A stretch of DNA of 64,000 bases from Linum tenue (lineage: Eukaryota; Streptophyta; Magnoliopsida; Malpighiales; Linaceae), in the NCBI GenBank assembly GCA_946122785.1, contig CAMGYJ010000008.1:1341912-1405911 (forward strand), in the 5' to 3' direction. Shown one piece after another: positions 22,753 through 33,677 of the stretch (within the stretch, counting starts at the first letter, position 1; each line of letters begins with the position of its first letter). Position numbers and translations under genes: made by a program. A model generated the notes under the pieces. That model saw nothing but the letters and a program-made list of their open reading frames with translations. It did no database searches and was not told where the DNA came from.

Positions 22753-23087
22753 TAGATGTAAGTAAGTTGCTTGAGTATCCAGGTGAAAATGATGAATGTA
22801 TCAAGACACAAATTTTAGAAGATATTATGGCCGATATCATTTGTAATTCCATTGAGGATGAAGGAGATGATGATACAACACTTTTGAAACCGTTCACGTG
22901 AAATAAAGCGCTTAATATCGCATCGACTTTTCAAAACTACCTGTTGCAATTAGAAAATACAACATCAAAAATTTTGATTACATTGAGAAAAGTTCAAGAT
23001 GAAGTTCCACTAAACTTGAGCTTTAAGAAGAAACAAACAACTATGGATATATATTTTCCTAGATTATCATCGCTAGTGAAATTGTAA
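22753..23087 (+). pseudogene. pogo/Tigger-like transposase C-terminal remnant
   Basis: One frame runs EYPGENDECIKTQILEDIMA, a single in-frame TGA near 22899, ALNIASTFQNYLLQLENTTS, TLRKVQDEV and KKKQTTMDIYF, then a stop. The helical segment followed by a KKKQT-x-DxYF tail is typical of the C-terminus of CENP-B/pogo-type transposases (the tail resembles a PCNA-interacting peptide). The DDE catalytic core upstream is missing. The match is from memory of the family pattern, so the family name is tentative. Confidence 0.5.
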
Positions 23088-23430
23088 ATTTCTTCATGAA
23101 TTCTATTATTACAATTTTATAATTGTTAGTTTGTGGAATTGAAAAATACATCTATTTATGTACGTTGGTTCTAAAAAATTATTAACATATTATTTCATGA
23201 AATTTGTTCATTTTTTACATTGATCAAAGTGAAAATAGATGATCTGGATGGACTCCCACTCACCCACTTTGACCTTGCCCGAACTGGTTGGCCACCATTA
23301 CACAGGCGTGAAGCTAAGCTACCTCCTCTATAAATCATTACATCCAAAATCCTGACACTTGGATAAAGCAACCAATGCACCCAATCACAAGCTTTTACAA
23401 TAATCTCCTCCACCCCCACCGTAGAAATTC

Positions 23431-23633
23431 AAAAGCACCAACGGCGGGGAAGGAATAGCCAAGAGGTGGAAGCAGCTGAGCGGGGAGGACAACTGGAAGG
23501 GCCTACTGGACCCACTAGATCTCGACCTCTGCCTCTACATAATCCACTGCGGCGAGATCTCAGGCCACCTACGACGCCTTCAACACCCAGAAGAAGTCCA
23601 AGTACGCCGGCAGCAGCATGCCATCCCTGCAAC
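23431..23633 (+). pseudogene. Class-II phospholipase A1 (DAD1-like lipase), N-terminal fragment
   Basis: The plus-strand translation gives [20 protein letters not shown], then [16 protein letters not shown], then after a frame change [20 protein letters not shown]. This is the conserved N-terminus of plant PLA1-II lipases (Lipase_3 family), cytosolic enzymes that remove the sn-1 acyl chain of phospholipids. The usual RRYIIHYGEM appears mutated to [10 protein letters not shown]. The fragment covers roughly residues 5-65 of a protein of about 400 and stops abruptly where LINE sequence begins at about 23634. GC content is well above the flanks. A second part of the same family lies on the same strand at 27425-27730, so both may come from one broken gene. 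Confidence 0.75.
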
Positions 23634-23635
23634 CA

Positions 23636-24480
23636 TGCCAATAACTTCTCCTCCAAATACTGGAAAGTAGTCATCTTCGACTGAGCAATCAAGGTGGGTA
23701 AGCCCAAGTATTTATCATGGACACCAAACGCTCTTACACCGAGCCGGAGAGCTAGGGACTCTTGATCAACTGACAGAATATTCTTGCTAAAGCAAACGGT
23801 AGATTTAGCCAAGTTGACCCTCTGTCCACTAAACTCCTCATATTCATTCAAAACCCCAACAATTTCTCACATTCTTGCTTCGATCCTCTGAGGAACAGAT
23901 ATGAAATATCCGCAAAGAAGAGATGTGAAACCCGCGGAGCTCTAGGACTAAACCTGCCAGCTAGCTTCCGCTCCCAATGGCCTTGCATAATAGCGCCGCA
24001 AGACCCTCAGTGCAAATAACAAAGAGGAGAGGGACAAAGGATTGCTCGATCCACTACACCCAAATCGGACTAAAACCCATTTTCCCTAAGACCGCAAGTA
24101 AGAACGACCATTTGACTCTATCATAGGCCTTTTCCATATCAACGTTCAGATCCATATACCATGTCTTACCCTTAGTCTTAATTTCAAGGTAGTGCATCAA
24201 ATCATGACCAATGAGAACATTATCCACTATTTGTCTTTCATGAATAAATGCATTCTACCCTGACGAGATTATCGGGGGTAGGAACCGAGCCAATCGTTCA
24301 GACATAATTTTGTCAATGATTTTGTACATGAATTGACATAAACCTATAGGTCTCAAGTGGCGCATATTCTCCACGTTATCTACTTTGGGAATAAGTTTTA
24401 GCCAAGTATGGTTAAAGCTTCAACCATAGAATCACCAACCCATCCACAAAGTAATTTTTTCTCCTAGCCCTTTGTGACTG
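23636..24480 (-). pseudogene. LINE reverse transcriptase (broken)
   Basis: Between 24460 and 23870 the decayed frame gives RT motifs: FLPPIIS near 24270, NAFIHERQIVDNVLIGHDLM near 24235, MDLNVDMEKAYDRV near 24140 and the GLRQ-like stretch that follows. The frame 23851-23640 then reads [38 protein letters not shown] and LLAWLQGW, the palm/thumb end of L1 RT. The YADD-type catalytic box is not readable. Non-functional. Confidence 0.8.
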
Positions 24481-24646
24481 TATGAAAATAGGAAGTATTG
24501 CTATCACCATTTTTTAGCTATCAGACTCGAGATTTCTGATGCAAACAGATCTCCTCAGCCTCCCATTGGCGACTAACCTCTGTTTCAAGGTCCCTGACCC
24601 TATCCCAATCAATAGGAATCGAGTGTTTTATCTGCTCAATCTCCGT

Positions 24647-25560
24647 CTAGAGAGTCTTGATATTTCGGAGGGAATTAGTCGTACCAGCCCTACTCCAATC
24701 ATACAAAAGATAACAGAGCCATTTTAAGCACACCCATAATCTATACATAGGGGATCCATGGATAGTCATATTCCACACAAATATGACCATTTCCTTGACT
24801 TCCGGGTTCTCCACCCAACGTGCATTGAACAGGAATATAGGTCGGCTCTGTCGCGTGAAAGGTTTATCGGATAATAGAAGAGCTCTATGATTCGACCCCT
24901 GATCCGTGTGATGCTTCACCAAGGACTCAGGGAAATACTCCACCCAGGACTGAGAATATAAGGCTCAATCAAGGCTATCCTGAGCACAAGCTTGTCCCAT
25001 TCGCTTATTGGTCCAAATGAACTTATCCCCTTGGAAACCCCCATCGTGTAGTCCCAGGTTAGTCGCAAAGTTCCTAAGTGCAGCTAAACTGGCCGAGTTC
25101 CAAGAATTCCCACCATCTTTCTCATTTCCCGAAAGGATGGAATTGAAATCACCTATCACCACGTATGGTAATTGGATTTCTTCACATAGGTTTTGTAGAT
25201 GATTCAATTGCGCCACACGAATAGCATCATTGAAACTAATATATACACCCACAACCACATAAGAAATATTATTCTCATAATACGAAGTGAAATATGACAA
25301 CTGGAATGACTCAACACCAGAGCATCAACTCCGGGGGACCCAGCAACAACCAGCCACGAGACGCATTAACCGCGTCAACAAAAAAACAATTGGACAAATC
25401 AAATTATATTTCGCGCATCCTATAGGACACTACCCTATGACCCAATCTTGTTTCCGACATGAAGACTAGATCAGGCTTATTGGAATGCAGTAAACCTAAA
25501 GCAGTACACAATGTGAGGGTTGGCCTAATCCCTCTCACATTCCAAGCAAACATCCTCATT
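24647..25560 (-). pseudogene. LINE endonuclease domain (broken)
   Basis: The start at about 25560 reads MRMFAWNVRGIRPTLTLCTA, the conserved N-terminus of L1 ORF2 endonuclease (N of the WN-RG motif included). Then LVFMSETRL appears in another frame. The frame at 25300-24965 gives YVVVGVYISFN, LPYVVIGDFNSIL, EKDGG and KFIWTNKR, that is, the GDFN metal-binding motif and the usual T/SN downstream. The frame at 24943-24647 contains HTDQGSNHRALLL, corresponding to the terminal SDH motif. This enzyme nicks target DNA to start retrotransposition. Several frame changes separate the pieces. Confidence 0.85.
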
Positions 25561-25859
25561 TATATATCCACCTGGGGCCATTCAGTGAGGGCTACGTCCA
25601 CCTCTTCAGTCTCTTCATCCACTTCAGTAAATTGTCTTTTGGGAGAGGGGTCATCTCGTGGATCACCACCCAATTCATGAAAACCTCGTTTTCTTGATCC
25701 CACCACTAGATGGCCTTCATTAGAGCCATACTCATTTAGATGTAGACTCTCAGACAGTGTCCCATCCCAGGTTTTCTCCGCGCTTGTACGCCCAATCCCA
25801 GCTGACTTTGTGAGCTTCGTTGTCGCCTTATACTCAAAGTGTTCAACAGCACGCCGCAC
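25560..25859 (-). pseudogene. LINE ORF1 C-terminal part
   Basis: A 99-codon acidic, polar frame directly upstream of ORF2 (VVGSRKRGFHELGGD, SPKRQF and a DEETEEVDVAL stretch). Position and composition fit the C-terminal tail of plant L1 ORF1, an RNA-binding protein. The RRM and zinc-knuckle parts are not present. Confidence 0.55.
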
Positions 25860-25860
25860 A

Positions 25861-26651
25861 TGACCCTTTCCAGGGAGAGCAGATTAAATCACGTATAGAT
25901 TCAAGCCATTTGGTGATTATTCACACAATTAGTGCTTATTCAGGTAAAAATGTGGTTATTCATGCAAATAAACTGCCAAATTTTTTTTTCTTTTTTACTA
26001 GTAATTTGTCTTGACTATATTTTAACGAATTAATCAATAAGAGTAGTAAAACAACTTTATAATTTATATATGGTCTTTCATTGATTTTGTCACTACTTAT
26101 TATCCGAACTTCGCATAATAGGAGCTATATCACATTTAGTATGAATTTGGCCAGAATCAACAATAACGTCAAACAATTAGAGTTTTCAAACAACTTTATA
26201 TGTTCTATATGGCCTTTCATTGATTTTCTCTTTCTTGCATCTAAATGGTTGGACCAATATAGTATGTGTGTAACATGTTGTTCAACACAACAAGCGACTA
26301 TAACAAATTCAAGTAGAGACCCATATTATTATATGTAATGATCAAATGAAATTGCTTTTCAACTCATTTTGCTATTGAATGAATGTATAACTCAACATCT
26401 TCTGTCTCGCACCCGGATTTAAAATGCAACTCCTCCGCCACCCCACGACGCTGTGTGTGTCTCTCTCTCTCTCTCCGTTAGTGGGATGGGACGGTATGGG
26501 GTATTTCCTTTTTCTTTTTCTTTTTGAATTTCGCAGAACAGAGTGAGCACAGAGAAACAACCCAAAATCATTCCGCCTCTCTCTCTCTAGCAGTAAAAAA
26601 TTGGGGATATGTTATTTGAAATCGTTGGCGAGGCACAGCACACTATCTCTA
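25861..26651. other. No gene recognised; CT-rich patches
   Basis: AT-rich DNA, then a pyrimidine-rich stretch with (CT)n at about 26459-26476 and 26575-26590 that could be a 5' leader for the short frame at 26652. Confidence 0.4.
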
Positions 26652-26777
26652 ATGGCGTCCTCCGCTGCCTACAGAAATGGCGCTCCCAGAGGAGGAGGAG
26701 GCGTCAGGCCTCTCGCTGCCGGCAATCTAAGGAAGCATTATTTATTTAGAACTGACTGTATAATAGAGATTACATAA
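26652..26777 (+). CDS. Short 41-codon frame, possible first-exon fragment
   Basis: ATG at 26652 in the good context CTAATGGCG starts MASSAAYRNGAPRGGGGVRP, then LAAGNLRKHYLF, and ends at TAA 26775-26777. The beginning is GC-rich and looks like a real plant N-terminus. The last dozen codons are AT-rich and probably read past an exon end. A pyrimidine-rich leader lies upstream. No family is recognised. It may be a captured or left-over first exon. Confidence 0.25.
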   Translation: MASSAAYRNGAPRGGGGVRPLAAGNLRKHYLFRTDCIIEIT

Positions 26778-27424
26778 AATCAACTTAGACACAGCGGCCG
26801 CCCTCCTCTCCTCTGATCCAGAGTTAGTATAGGACTTGTCAATTTTCGAATTTAGGTATTTGTTTTAGTGCTCGCCGGGTTACGGCCCGATACTTTTCGT
26901 CTCTTTTCAAATGTGACCAAGTGCTCTACTCTATTTTGAATATGTTGCTGCTTAGACAACTATCGCGAAGGAATCGAGGAATAACGATGGCTTGAGTGAA
27001 AGTACGGAAAACACTGCGAGACGTTAGATGTTAAACATGTTTCAGGTTATGCGGAGTAATTATTTTGTGGTTGATAGTATCAAATACTTTCAATGATAAT
27101 AATTTGGGTCTCACATATTGAAGGTTTGAGTCTAAGTGATGAGGACCATATATATAGTTTTAGATTACTGAAAGTTAAAATAGTTATCACAAAATTAAAA
27201 TTATATAAGTGACATAAAAAATTTGTGGAATTCTATGCAACAAAAAGTTGCAATAACGGTTAGGCTATGTGGATAATATACAATTTTTATTTGAACCAGT
27301 GGCCATTCTAAACCACAAGAAAAAATCTGCTAGATTATTTACATCTAATGAAGCCCCCCTGCAACAACCAGAACCAGTTATCATGGCACCAACTATGTTT
27401 ATCATGGCACCAACTATACAGCAA
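26778..27424. other. No gene recognised
   Basis: AT-rich DNA. The region 27365-27420 repeats ATCATGGCACCAACTAT twice about 30 bp apart. Confidence 0.4.
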
Positions 27425-27730
27425 CGAATAAATCAGCATCACGATGGCCGGTCACAGCCTCGGAGCCGCACTCGCCACCCTGAATGCGGTGGACATAGTA
27501 ACCCCGGGAACCAGTCGACGTGGCACAACCTGGAGGCTCACCTCCACGGGGTGGCCGGAACTCACGGGTCCAACGGGGCGTTCCAGCTGGCAGTGGAGCG
27601 TGACGTGGCGCTGGTGAACAAGTCGTTGGACGTGCTGAAGGATGAGTACTTTGTGCCGGCGGCATGGATGGTTCAGTTGTCGGATGGGTCGTGGAAGTTG
27701 CTGGATCATGAACAGGATATCGAGACTTGA
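27425..27730 (+). pseudogene. Class-II phospholipase A1 (DAD1-like lipase), middle and C-terminal fragments joined by a deletion
   Basis: In one frame [20 protein letters not shown] is followed by DIV. GHSLG (27450-27464) is the catalytic serine elbow of Lipase_3 enzymes. After about 27500 the protein continues in another frame: [46 protein letters not shown] and [11 protein letters not shown], the conserved PLA1-II C-terminus, with a stop at 27730. About 90-100 residues between the two blocks are deleted, which would remove the aspartate region of the triad. An in-frame stop lies just before ISIT. The block is GC-rich against AT-rich flanks. It pairs in family and strand with the N-terminal piece at 23431-23633. 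Confidence 0.78.
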
Positions 27731-27742
27731 TTTGAATATGTG

Positions 27743-27745
<3 letters not shown>

Positions 27746-27779
<34 letters not shown>
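27746..27779 (+). repeat. (AT)n microsatellite
   Basis: About 17 AT dinucleotides in a row, just downstream of the lipase fragment. Confidence 0.9.
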
Positions 27780-27782
<3 letters not shown>

Positions 27783-27805
27783 TTCTGACTTGTAAAATTT
27801 AAAGG

Positions 27806-27965
27806 AAGTTATTTACCTACAGACTGGATTGTAGGGGTTCTTGCAACCAGTCAAGTGTGAGTCCCTAATTGGTTATGTTTCTTCTTTTCATTTTAATTGT
27901 TTCCCCAATTAAAAGCTAGCACAAATTTCGAACGGAAGTAGGAACAACAACTAACGGGGTTGGTT
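27806..27965 (+). repeat. Dispersed repeat, inverted relative to 36470-36615
   Basis: Contains GTTATTTACCT, GGATTGTAGGGGTTC, CAACCAGTC, CTAATTGGTTAT and CCCCAATTAAAAGCTA in this order. The reverse complement of 36470-36615 has the same blocks. The centre, GTTGTAGGGGTTCCTACAAC in the partner copy, is a near-perfect palindrome. Confidence 0.7.
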
Positions 27966-27985
27966 GGGGTCTCATTTATTATATA

Positions 27986-28378
27986 CTAGATTTTCTTCAT
28001 CAGCGCTTTGCGCCGGGATGGGTGTGACAATTATATTATTACAATTCTGTTTTTCATTTTTGACCTATTGAGTGCCATGTCAATGAATGAGCGTGATTCA
28101 ACACGAATATGAGGGGCAAAAAAAAAGTAAGGAATACGAATAAGAATTTCATAACTGGACTCTATTGCATTGTTTAGAAGTATAAACAACCATCTAAGGT
28201 TGCTCTTTGTGTCTCGTACAATATATTTAAAGAATGTGCTAGCTATGTTAATAAACCTAGACATCTAAAGTTTAATAAGCATTTATACATTTAATTCCCA
28301 TTTACATAACGTAACTGCAACATTACCAATTTGATTTGTCTAGATTTCAGGAATATAAACCAAAATAGCCAAAACTTC
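27986..28378 (-). mobile_element. Helitron 3' terminus, element extends rightward
   Basis: On the minus strand the end reads GCGCTGATGAAGAAAATCTAG followed by T at 27985. A hairpin GGCGC-AAA-GCGCT lies just before it. This matches plant Helitron 3' ends. The 5' end was not located. AT-rich sequence resembling Helitron 5' ends (ATATACTATTATAACCC on the minus strand) occurs near 32255-32272, so the element could be as long as 4.3 kb with a hAT MITE inside, but this is conjecture. Confidence 0.55.
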
Positions 28379-28800
28379 GGAGGTGGCAATTCTCAATCCA
28401 ATCCACTAATCCATTAAAAATATCCACCTAATCCAATCCATTTAAATCCAATCCATTTGATCCAAATCCAATTGGATTGACGGATTCATGGATCGATCCA
28501 TGGATCCAAATGGAAAATTACTATTTGGTACCTATAATTTTTATAGTTTGCATTTTGGTATCTAAAATTTAATTTTTTTTACGAAAAATCTCATTGGAAA
28601 ATTATATTTTGGTACCTAAATTTTTTCATTATGACATTTTAGTACCTAAACTTTTCACATTTTACATATTGGTCCAAGGTTGAGGATGTTATTTGGATTC
28701 ATGGATAATCCACCAATCCACTTGATCCAATCCATGAATCCACCAATCCATTTGATCCATGGATCCACGAATCCAATCCACCAATCCATTTGCCACCTCT
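28379..28800. mobile_element. hAT-like MITE, degenerate 8-bp flanking repeat
   Basis: The ends are GGAGGTGGCAAT and, reverse-complemented, AGAGGTGGCAAAT. Flanks are AAAACTTC (28371-28378) and AAAATTTA (28801-28808), six of eight matching. The subterminal regions are tandem AATCCAATCCA and ATGGATCC-like motifs. The centre has TTTGGTACCTAAA-like blocks shared with 17087-17380. Non-coding. Confidence 0.65.
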
Positions 28801-28808
28801 AAAATTTA

Positions 28809-31800
28809 CCATAAGTTCCTCCTCTGAGTTCGCAAGGGACAATATAGAAAGACGCAAAGCTGATTTGAAGACACAAAATCATTATCATTTACTTAGGCAA
28901 CCATTACTAAGTCTACTATATAATGTCAAACTATTATATAGCAGGCAATTTCAAGAATTATGATTGCATAAAGGGAAAACAACAACAAATACTTATCCAT
29001 CAAATGTAGCAGTTATAAAGAAGGTAGAAAGAACAATAAACCAATAGAAAAAGACAGTTAACTATCATTTCCATACTCATTTCATTTGAGAACCTCTGTG
29101 CATGATTAAAACACACGCAATTATAGTTAGATTAATATACTCTTAACATCGCTAGGCAAAGTTACAGCAAGAGCATCAGCTTGTTCATCTCCTCTTTCCT
29201 TTCCTCGCAAGTTAAAACTAAACAACTCAGTGTCTCAGTCAGCAACAACTACTTGCTAAACCCATGAGTGTGAATACAAAAGGTCTCGAGTGTCTAGTGC
29301 TGACACTAATACTTCACAGTTGCATGAGAGTTGGTCTCATTCGATAATATATATTAGATAATTTCCATCCACATCAACATTCAATTACACAACTTCTACC
29401 AAGATTTGAAGATGTGCACAGTAATAACAACCAAAGGAGGTCAGCACGTAAGTGTTCAACACAAATTATTCAACTGGTTGGCACAAAATGAACTCAGAAT
29501 TGCAACAAAAACCTATAAACCTCAGTACCACTACATAAGGTTAATTAGTAACCTAGAGTGGTCAACAAAAACCCAGAATTGCAACAAAAACCTATAAGCC
29601 TATAAACCTCAAAACCAAATCAATATGATTATTTAGTAACCTAGATTTTCTTGTCCCTTGGAGCAAAAAATCCAGCTTCAAAAATCAAAGAAACCGAGGA
29701 ATAAATCAGCGTTCGTAACTACAATGAGCAAAACAAACCTATAACGCAAATCACCTTTTAGATCCCCTTTGACATTGTCTAAAACTACCACTATACACTA
29801 ATTAATATCAAGAAAATTGAAAGAAATTGAATCCATTTGTCTCCTGGTCACCTTGAGATTGTCGTTGGCCACACACAGCTTCATCCAACTATTCCCAATC
29901 AAACGCTCGGCCGGCTCCCAAAATGAGATCGAACCAACCCACCTGAAGAGAAATAAAACACCATTCATCATCTCATTGACCAAAGCCTACTAAAGAGAGA
30001 TACAGGAAGGTGAGAACAAACTCACCCGAAATGCAGAGAACGATCGCCTGAACCTGATGAAGTGATAAAACAAACCCATGTGAGAAATAAAAAGAATGAA
30101 GGGATTAGACCAAGTAAAGAGACGAAATGCAACCATTCGATAGGAAAAGAAGGGACAGTCACCTGAAACAAAAACATAATCTGTGAATCTCGGTTTCCTT
30201 CGAGTCCTCTACTAACCTCGTAATTCAACAACTTTATCAATTCGAGATCCGCTCACCTCCCAAGATCTCCTTCACCTACTCCATGAAAACAAAGAAAAAT
30301 GGAATTGGCTCTTAAAGAAGAGATAAATGAACAACATAGATATTCTAGAAGTAAGAGTTGCAGAGAGATACCAGTCGCTATGGAGGAGGTGATGGTGACG
30401 ACGATAGCGCCTGAAGAAGTCGTTCAGACTGCGCCCTAGAAGGAGAACTCCCATGAGGATCCTACAATCAACCAAGACCTACTGAAGTAGGGAAACAAAA
30501 TCACATATGGGATAAAGAAATAACATATGAAAGACAGAGAATACATATAAACAAAGTACCTAGGATTACTGAGAGGGCTTTTGCAGTTCCAAAATTTCAC
30601 CGCTGGAGGGAGACTTCTTGCAAAAGGATTCTGATAGCGAAGCATCTTCCTGGAAAAGAGACTGCGCATACCAATCTGATAAGAGAAAGAGGAAATGACC
30701 CATCAAACAAAATGAAAAAGAAAACTCACCAGAGGAAAAACAATCACCTCAAGCAAAAACACAAATTTGGGCATCTACCTCTCCTCTGGATTGTCTCCTC
30801 TGAATCCTCTTCAAACCCATCCTTCAAAGCCAATATGTATATACTGCAAAAAAGAAAAAACCTAAAATCAGAGAAAAATCAGCCAAAAAAGAAAGTGCTT
30901 TGAGTTTGGAAGAAAATAAAATATTCAGAAGATTGGGGATGAATGAGAGGATTTGAGATCGAAAATGGCGAGAGAGTTCAAGCAAGAGAAATTGCATAAA
31001 GATTCAAAGTGATGAAAGAATAACAGAAATCTCAATTAGGAAAACACAGAAAACAGACTTTTGGGATCTGATTCTCCTCCAATTCCTCTCCGACCCTCTC
31101 AAATTTTCCAGTTGATTGCTCCAAGCTCTACTGGTTTTCGAAAAGGAGAAGAGAGCCAAAAGTAGAGAGAAAACAAAAGATGGTCAATATAAACCATTAT
31201 GACAGAAACAAAATTTTGAGAGACAAAGGATCAATCACGTGAAACCAGTATAGAACCTGTGAGTCTGGGTGTTCTTCGAATCCTCCCTCCCTCTTCTAAA
31301 TAGCTCCATATCCACTCCAGGACACTCAAATCCCTCTCTTCATAGCTCAAAACAACTGAACAAACGAAATCAGGGAACTCCGATTGATCCACTGAAACAA
31401 ACGAAATATAAAGCATCCATATAACGACTCACCATAGGAGCTTCGCAGTTGAAGGATGAATCAACTCTGATGCAGAGCTCGGATCCTTCTGTTCTTGAGA
31501 GAGGCGATGAACAAACCTGAAAAAGAGGATCAAAGAAACCCCATTAGATAGAAAGAGAGAGAATGAACCAGTCAAGAAAAGGAAGAGAAAACGAATGCAA
31601 AGAAAGAGGAAGATATATTTCAAGAGAGCTTCCCCTGACCTCGATGAGATAGAATATAGTACTACGGGTAGATTAGGCTAACCTAACCAAGCAAACAAAC
31701 GAAATATCTCTGCCAATCGTCAATCTCATTTTCTGCTTCCCTAGCCAAGCTTCTATCCCCTCATATTTTCTTTTTTCTCTCTCTGCTTCTCTCATCAGTC

Positions 31801-32275
31801 CCCTCAATTACCTTTCCAGATTCAGAAAGTAAGCCCAGTCTACATCATCAAGACATACCTCTCTTCTCTCTCAGCCTCTCACCTCAAAGACCCTGACCTT
31901 GCCCTAAGCCACTTGCAGAGCCACTGAGCAGCACAGCTCCTTTCAATAAACCCTTTCAGTCCCCCCATGTCCCAACTTCTCTGAGCCTCCCACCAACAAA
32001 ATCGTCGATTGCTTGTAAAGACACTCACACAGCTGGCAAGGAAGATAGACCGGCCGCCTGAAATCCATGCAATCACGCAACTGTGTAGGCTCCAGTCACA
32101 GAGAGTGCTCTGGTGACCAACGCGTTCGAGAACCCCAACCGATCCAACAGACAAACACAGCCAATGACAGTTCCATCTCAACCAACCCGCCAAACACCCG
32201 TCCGATTCCAATGAGCCCTCACCCAACTCCAACCCACACAAAGACAGCTTCCGGGTTATAATAGTATATCCCAGT
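28809..32275. other. 3.4 kb unassigned, gene-like composition on the minus strand
   Basis: No protein family could be recognised. Between 29800 and 32260 many short pyrimidine-rich blocks alternate with purine-rich AAACAAA blocks, and phrases such as TCTTCGAATCCTC/CCTTCGAGTCCTC recur (30190, 30805, 31270), which suggests old internal duplication. The minus-strand frame 31879-32241 is GC-richer and open for 120 codons, but with many tryptophans and cysteines and no known domain. It may be the body of the Helitron whose 3' end is at 27986. Confidence 0.3.
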
Positions 32276-32735
32276 CACGTTGAGCAGTAAAAGCAGTCTG
32301 CGTGTGCAGTGCCAACTCCTGTGGTGGGATTTCTTCTTTCAATTTCTTCACCCTCACTCCTCTCTATAATTCCAAAAAATAAAAAGTTGAAGAAAGACTT
32401 AGATCTATGTTTTAGTAAACGTACTTACTTGCAAGTTGGTTTTGTTTGGCTTATATTGTTTTGCTAAATAATCATAGTTAATAGCCTTCTTTGCATTATT
32501 ATAGATTTGTACAAGTTTTGGTCTAAGCTATTATTTTGAAAAACGTTACTTTTTCTATAACAATGTTATTTTTTATTTTTATAAATTTGAATGGAAACAT
32601 ATTATGTGACTTTTTTTTTGGTAGCAAGATAGACACCTTAGGGCGTATAATTCGTATTAATCACTGTATGGATTATGTCAGTATCCCTGCAGTCTTTGAT
32701 AATAGCAATGGATCCAAAATCACAGGAGGGGGTTG

Positions 32736-33581
32736 TCAGGCCACCGCTTTCACCACTCTGTTGATTGCGGCCGGGAGATAGCTTTTCCTGGCATTCAAAA
32801 TCGCTTGCTTGTTAATCTGAATCCAAGCAGTAGCTCTACGGATGGTCCCTTCTTCAGAAAATTTCTTCCCTTCCATCACCTCTTCGTTCCACTGTTTCCA
32901 TAGGATCCAACAAATTAATCCAAAGTTAAGTCCAACCTCATCATCTTTAAGGTTGTCGCTAAGGCAGGTCTGGAAGTTCACGTTTGGCGACTTGGCTGTA
33001 ATCATGTAACTGAAATGTTTCCAAACTCCTTCAGTCCTTCTGCACTTTCTCAGGATATGTTCTGCAGTTTCCTCTGTCCCAACACAGGCAGAACAGTTGT
33101 TGTTATTAGTTAGTTTCCTTTTCTCTCTTTGCTGATTCGTCATGAGTCTTTCGTGGCTAGCGAGCTAGAGGAAATGTTTCACTCGACTAGGTCCCTTCCA
33201 GTGCCATAGATCCTTCCACATCTTCTTGGGTTCCTCCTCAAATGAATCTGTCACCAGTTTGTAGGCAGACTTTAGGCTAAATCTTCCATCCCTCTCCCCT
33301 CCCCAGATCGTTGTGTCTTCTCCCCCATCAGGCCTAGGGACGTCTTTTCTTGCAATGTGGAAAAGAATATCATTAGGAAGGAGGTTGTTCAGCCTTGCCC
33401 AATCCTGCTCACCTGACTCAGTAGTCCACTCTACAACTAACGATCTTCTTTCTTCATCTGTCAGGTCTCTCAGAGTGTACTCTTTAAGGATGAATCCCTT
33501 TTCCACCCAAGGATGTGTCCAGAAACCTGTTGTCTTACCATCTCTAACACTCCAGATCAAAGCTTTCCTCATAATTGGCAT
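32736..33581 (-). pseudogene. LINE zf-RVT zinc-binding domain
   Basis: The frame 33581-33165 reads RKALIWSVRDGKTTGFWTHP and GRFSLKSAYKLV, then KDLWHWKGPSRVKHFL and a stop. After three more codons it resumes: LASHERLMTNQQREKRKL, CSACVGTEETAEHILRKC and GLICWILWKQWNEEVMEGKK (33143-32736). The CxxC...HxxxxC pattern is the reverse-transcriptase zinc-binding domain of plant L1s. The single TAG near 33163 is the only break between the two halves. No RNase H follows. Confidence 0.88.
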
Positions 33582-33677
33582 GGCTTTCAGGATCGCTTAC
33601 CATAGCGCGGAGTGATTTCTCTTCTTCATTAGTCGAATGTTGCCCTCCACATGATGGAAGTACTTGTGTTGGAACAT

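Larger units (their letters stand above)
23634..25860 (-). mobile_element. L1-type LINE, degenerate, lacking its 3' part
   Basis: On the minus strand from 25860 leftward: an ORF1-like tail, an apurinic/apyrimidinic-type endonuclease and a reverse transcriptase that stops after the KYLGLP and LQGW motifs at about 23636. The zinc-binding and RNase H regions and the A-rich tail are missing because the element is joined directly to the lipase fragment. Many stops and frameshifts are present. Ends and target duplication not found. Confidence 0.85.

Noticed and set aside
31879..32241. 120-codon minus-strand frame, rich in W and C
   Set aside because: Composition is typical of an antisense reading of non-coding GC-richer DNA; no motif recognised.
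32255..32272. ATATACTATTATAACC as the 5' end of the Helitron at 27986
   Set aside because: The required TC start after A is not visible, so it is mentioned only as a possibility and not annotated as an end.
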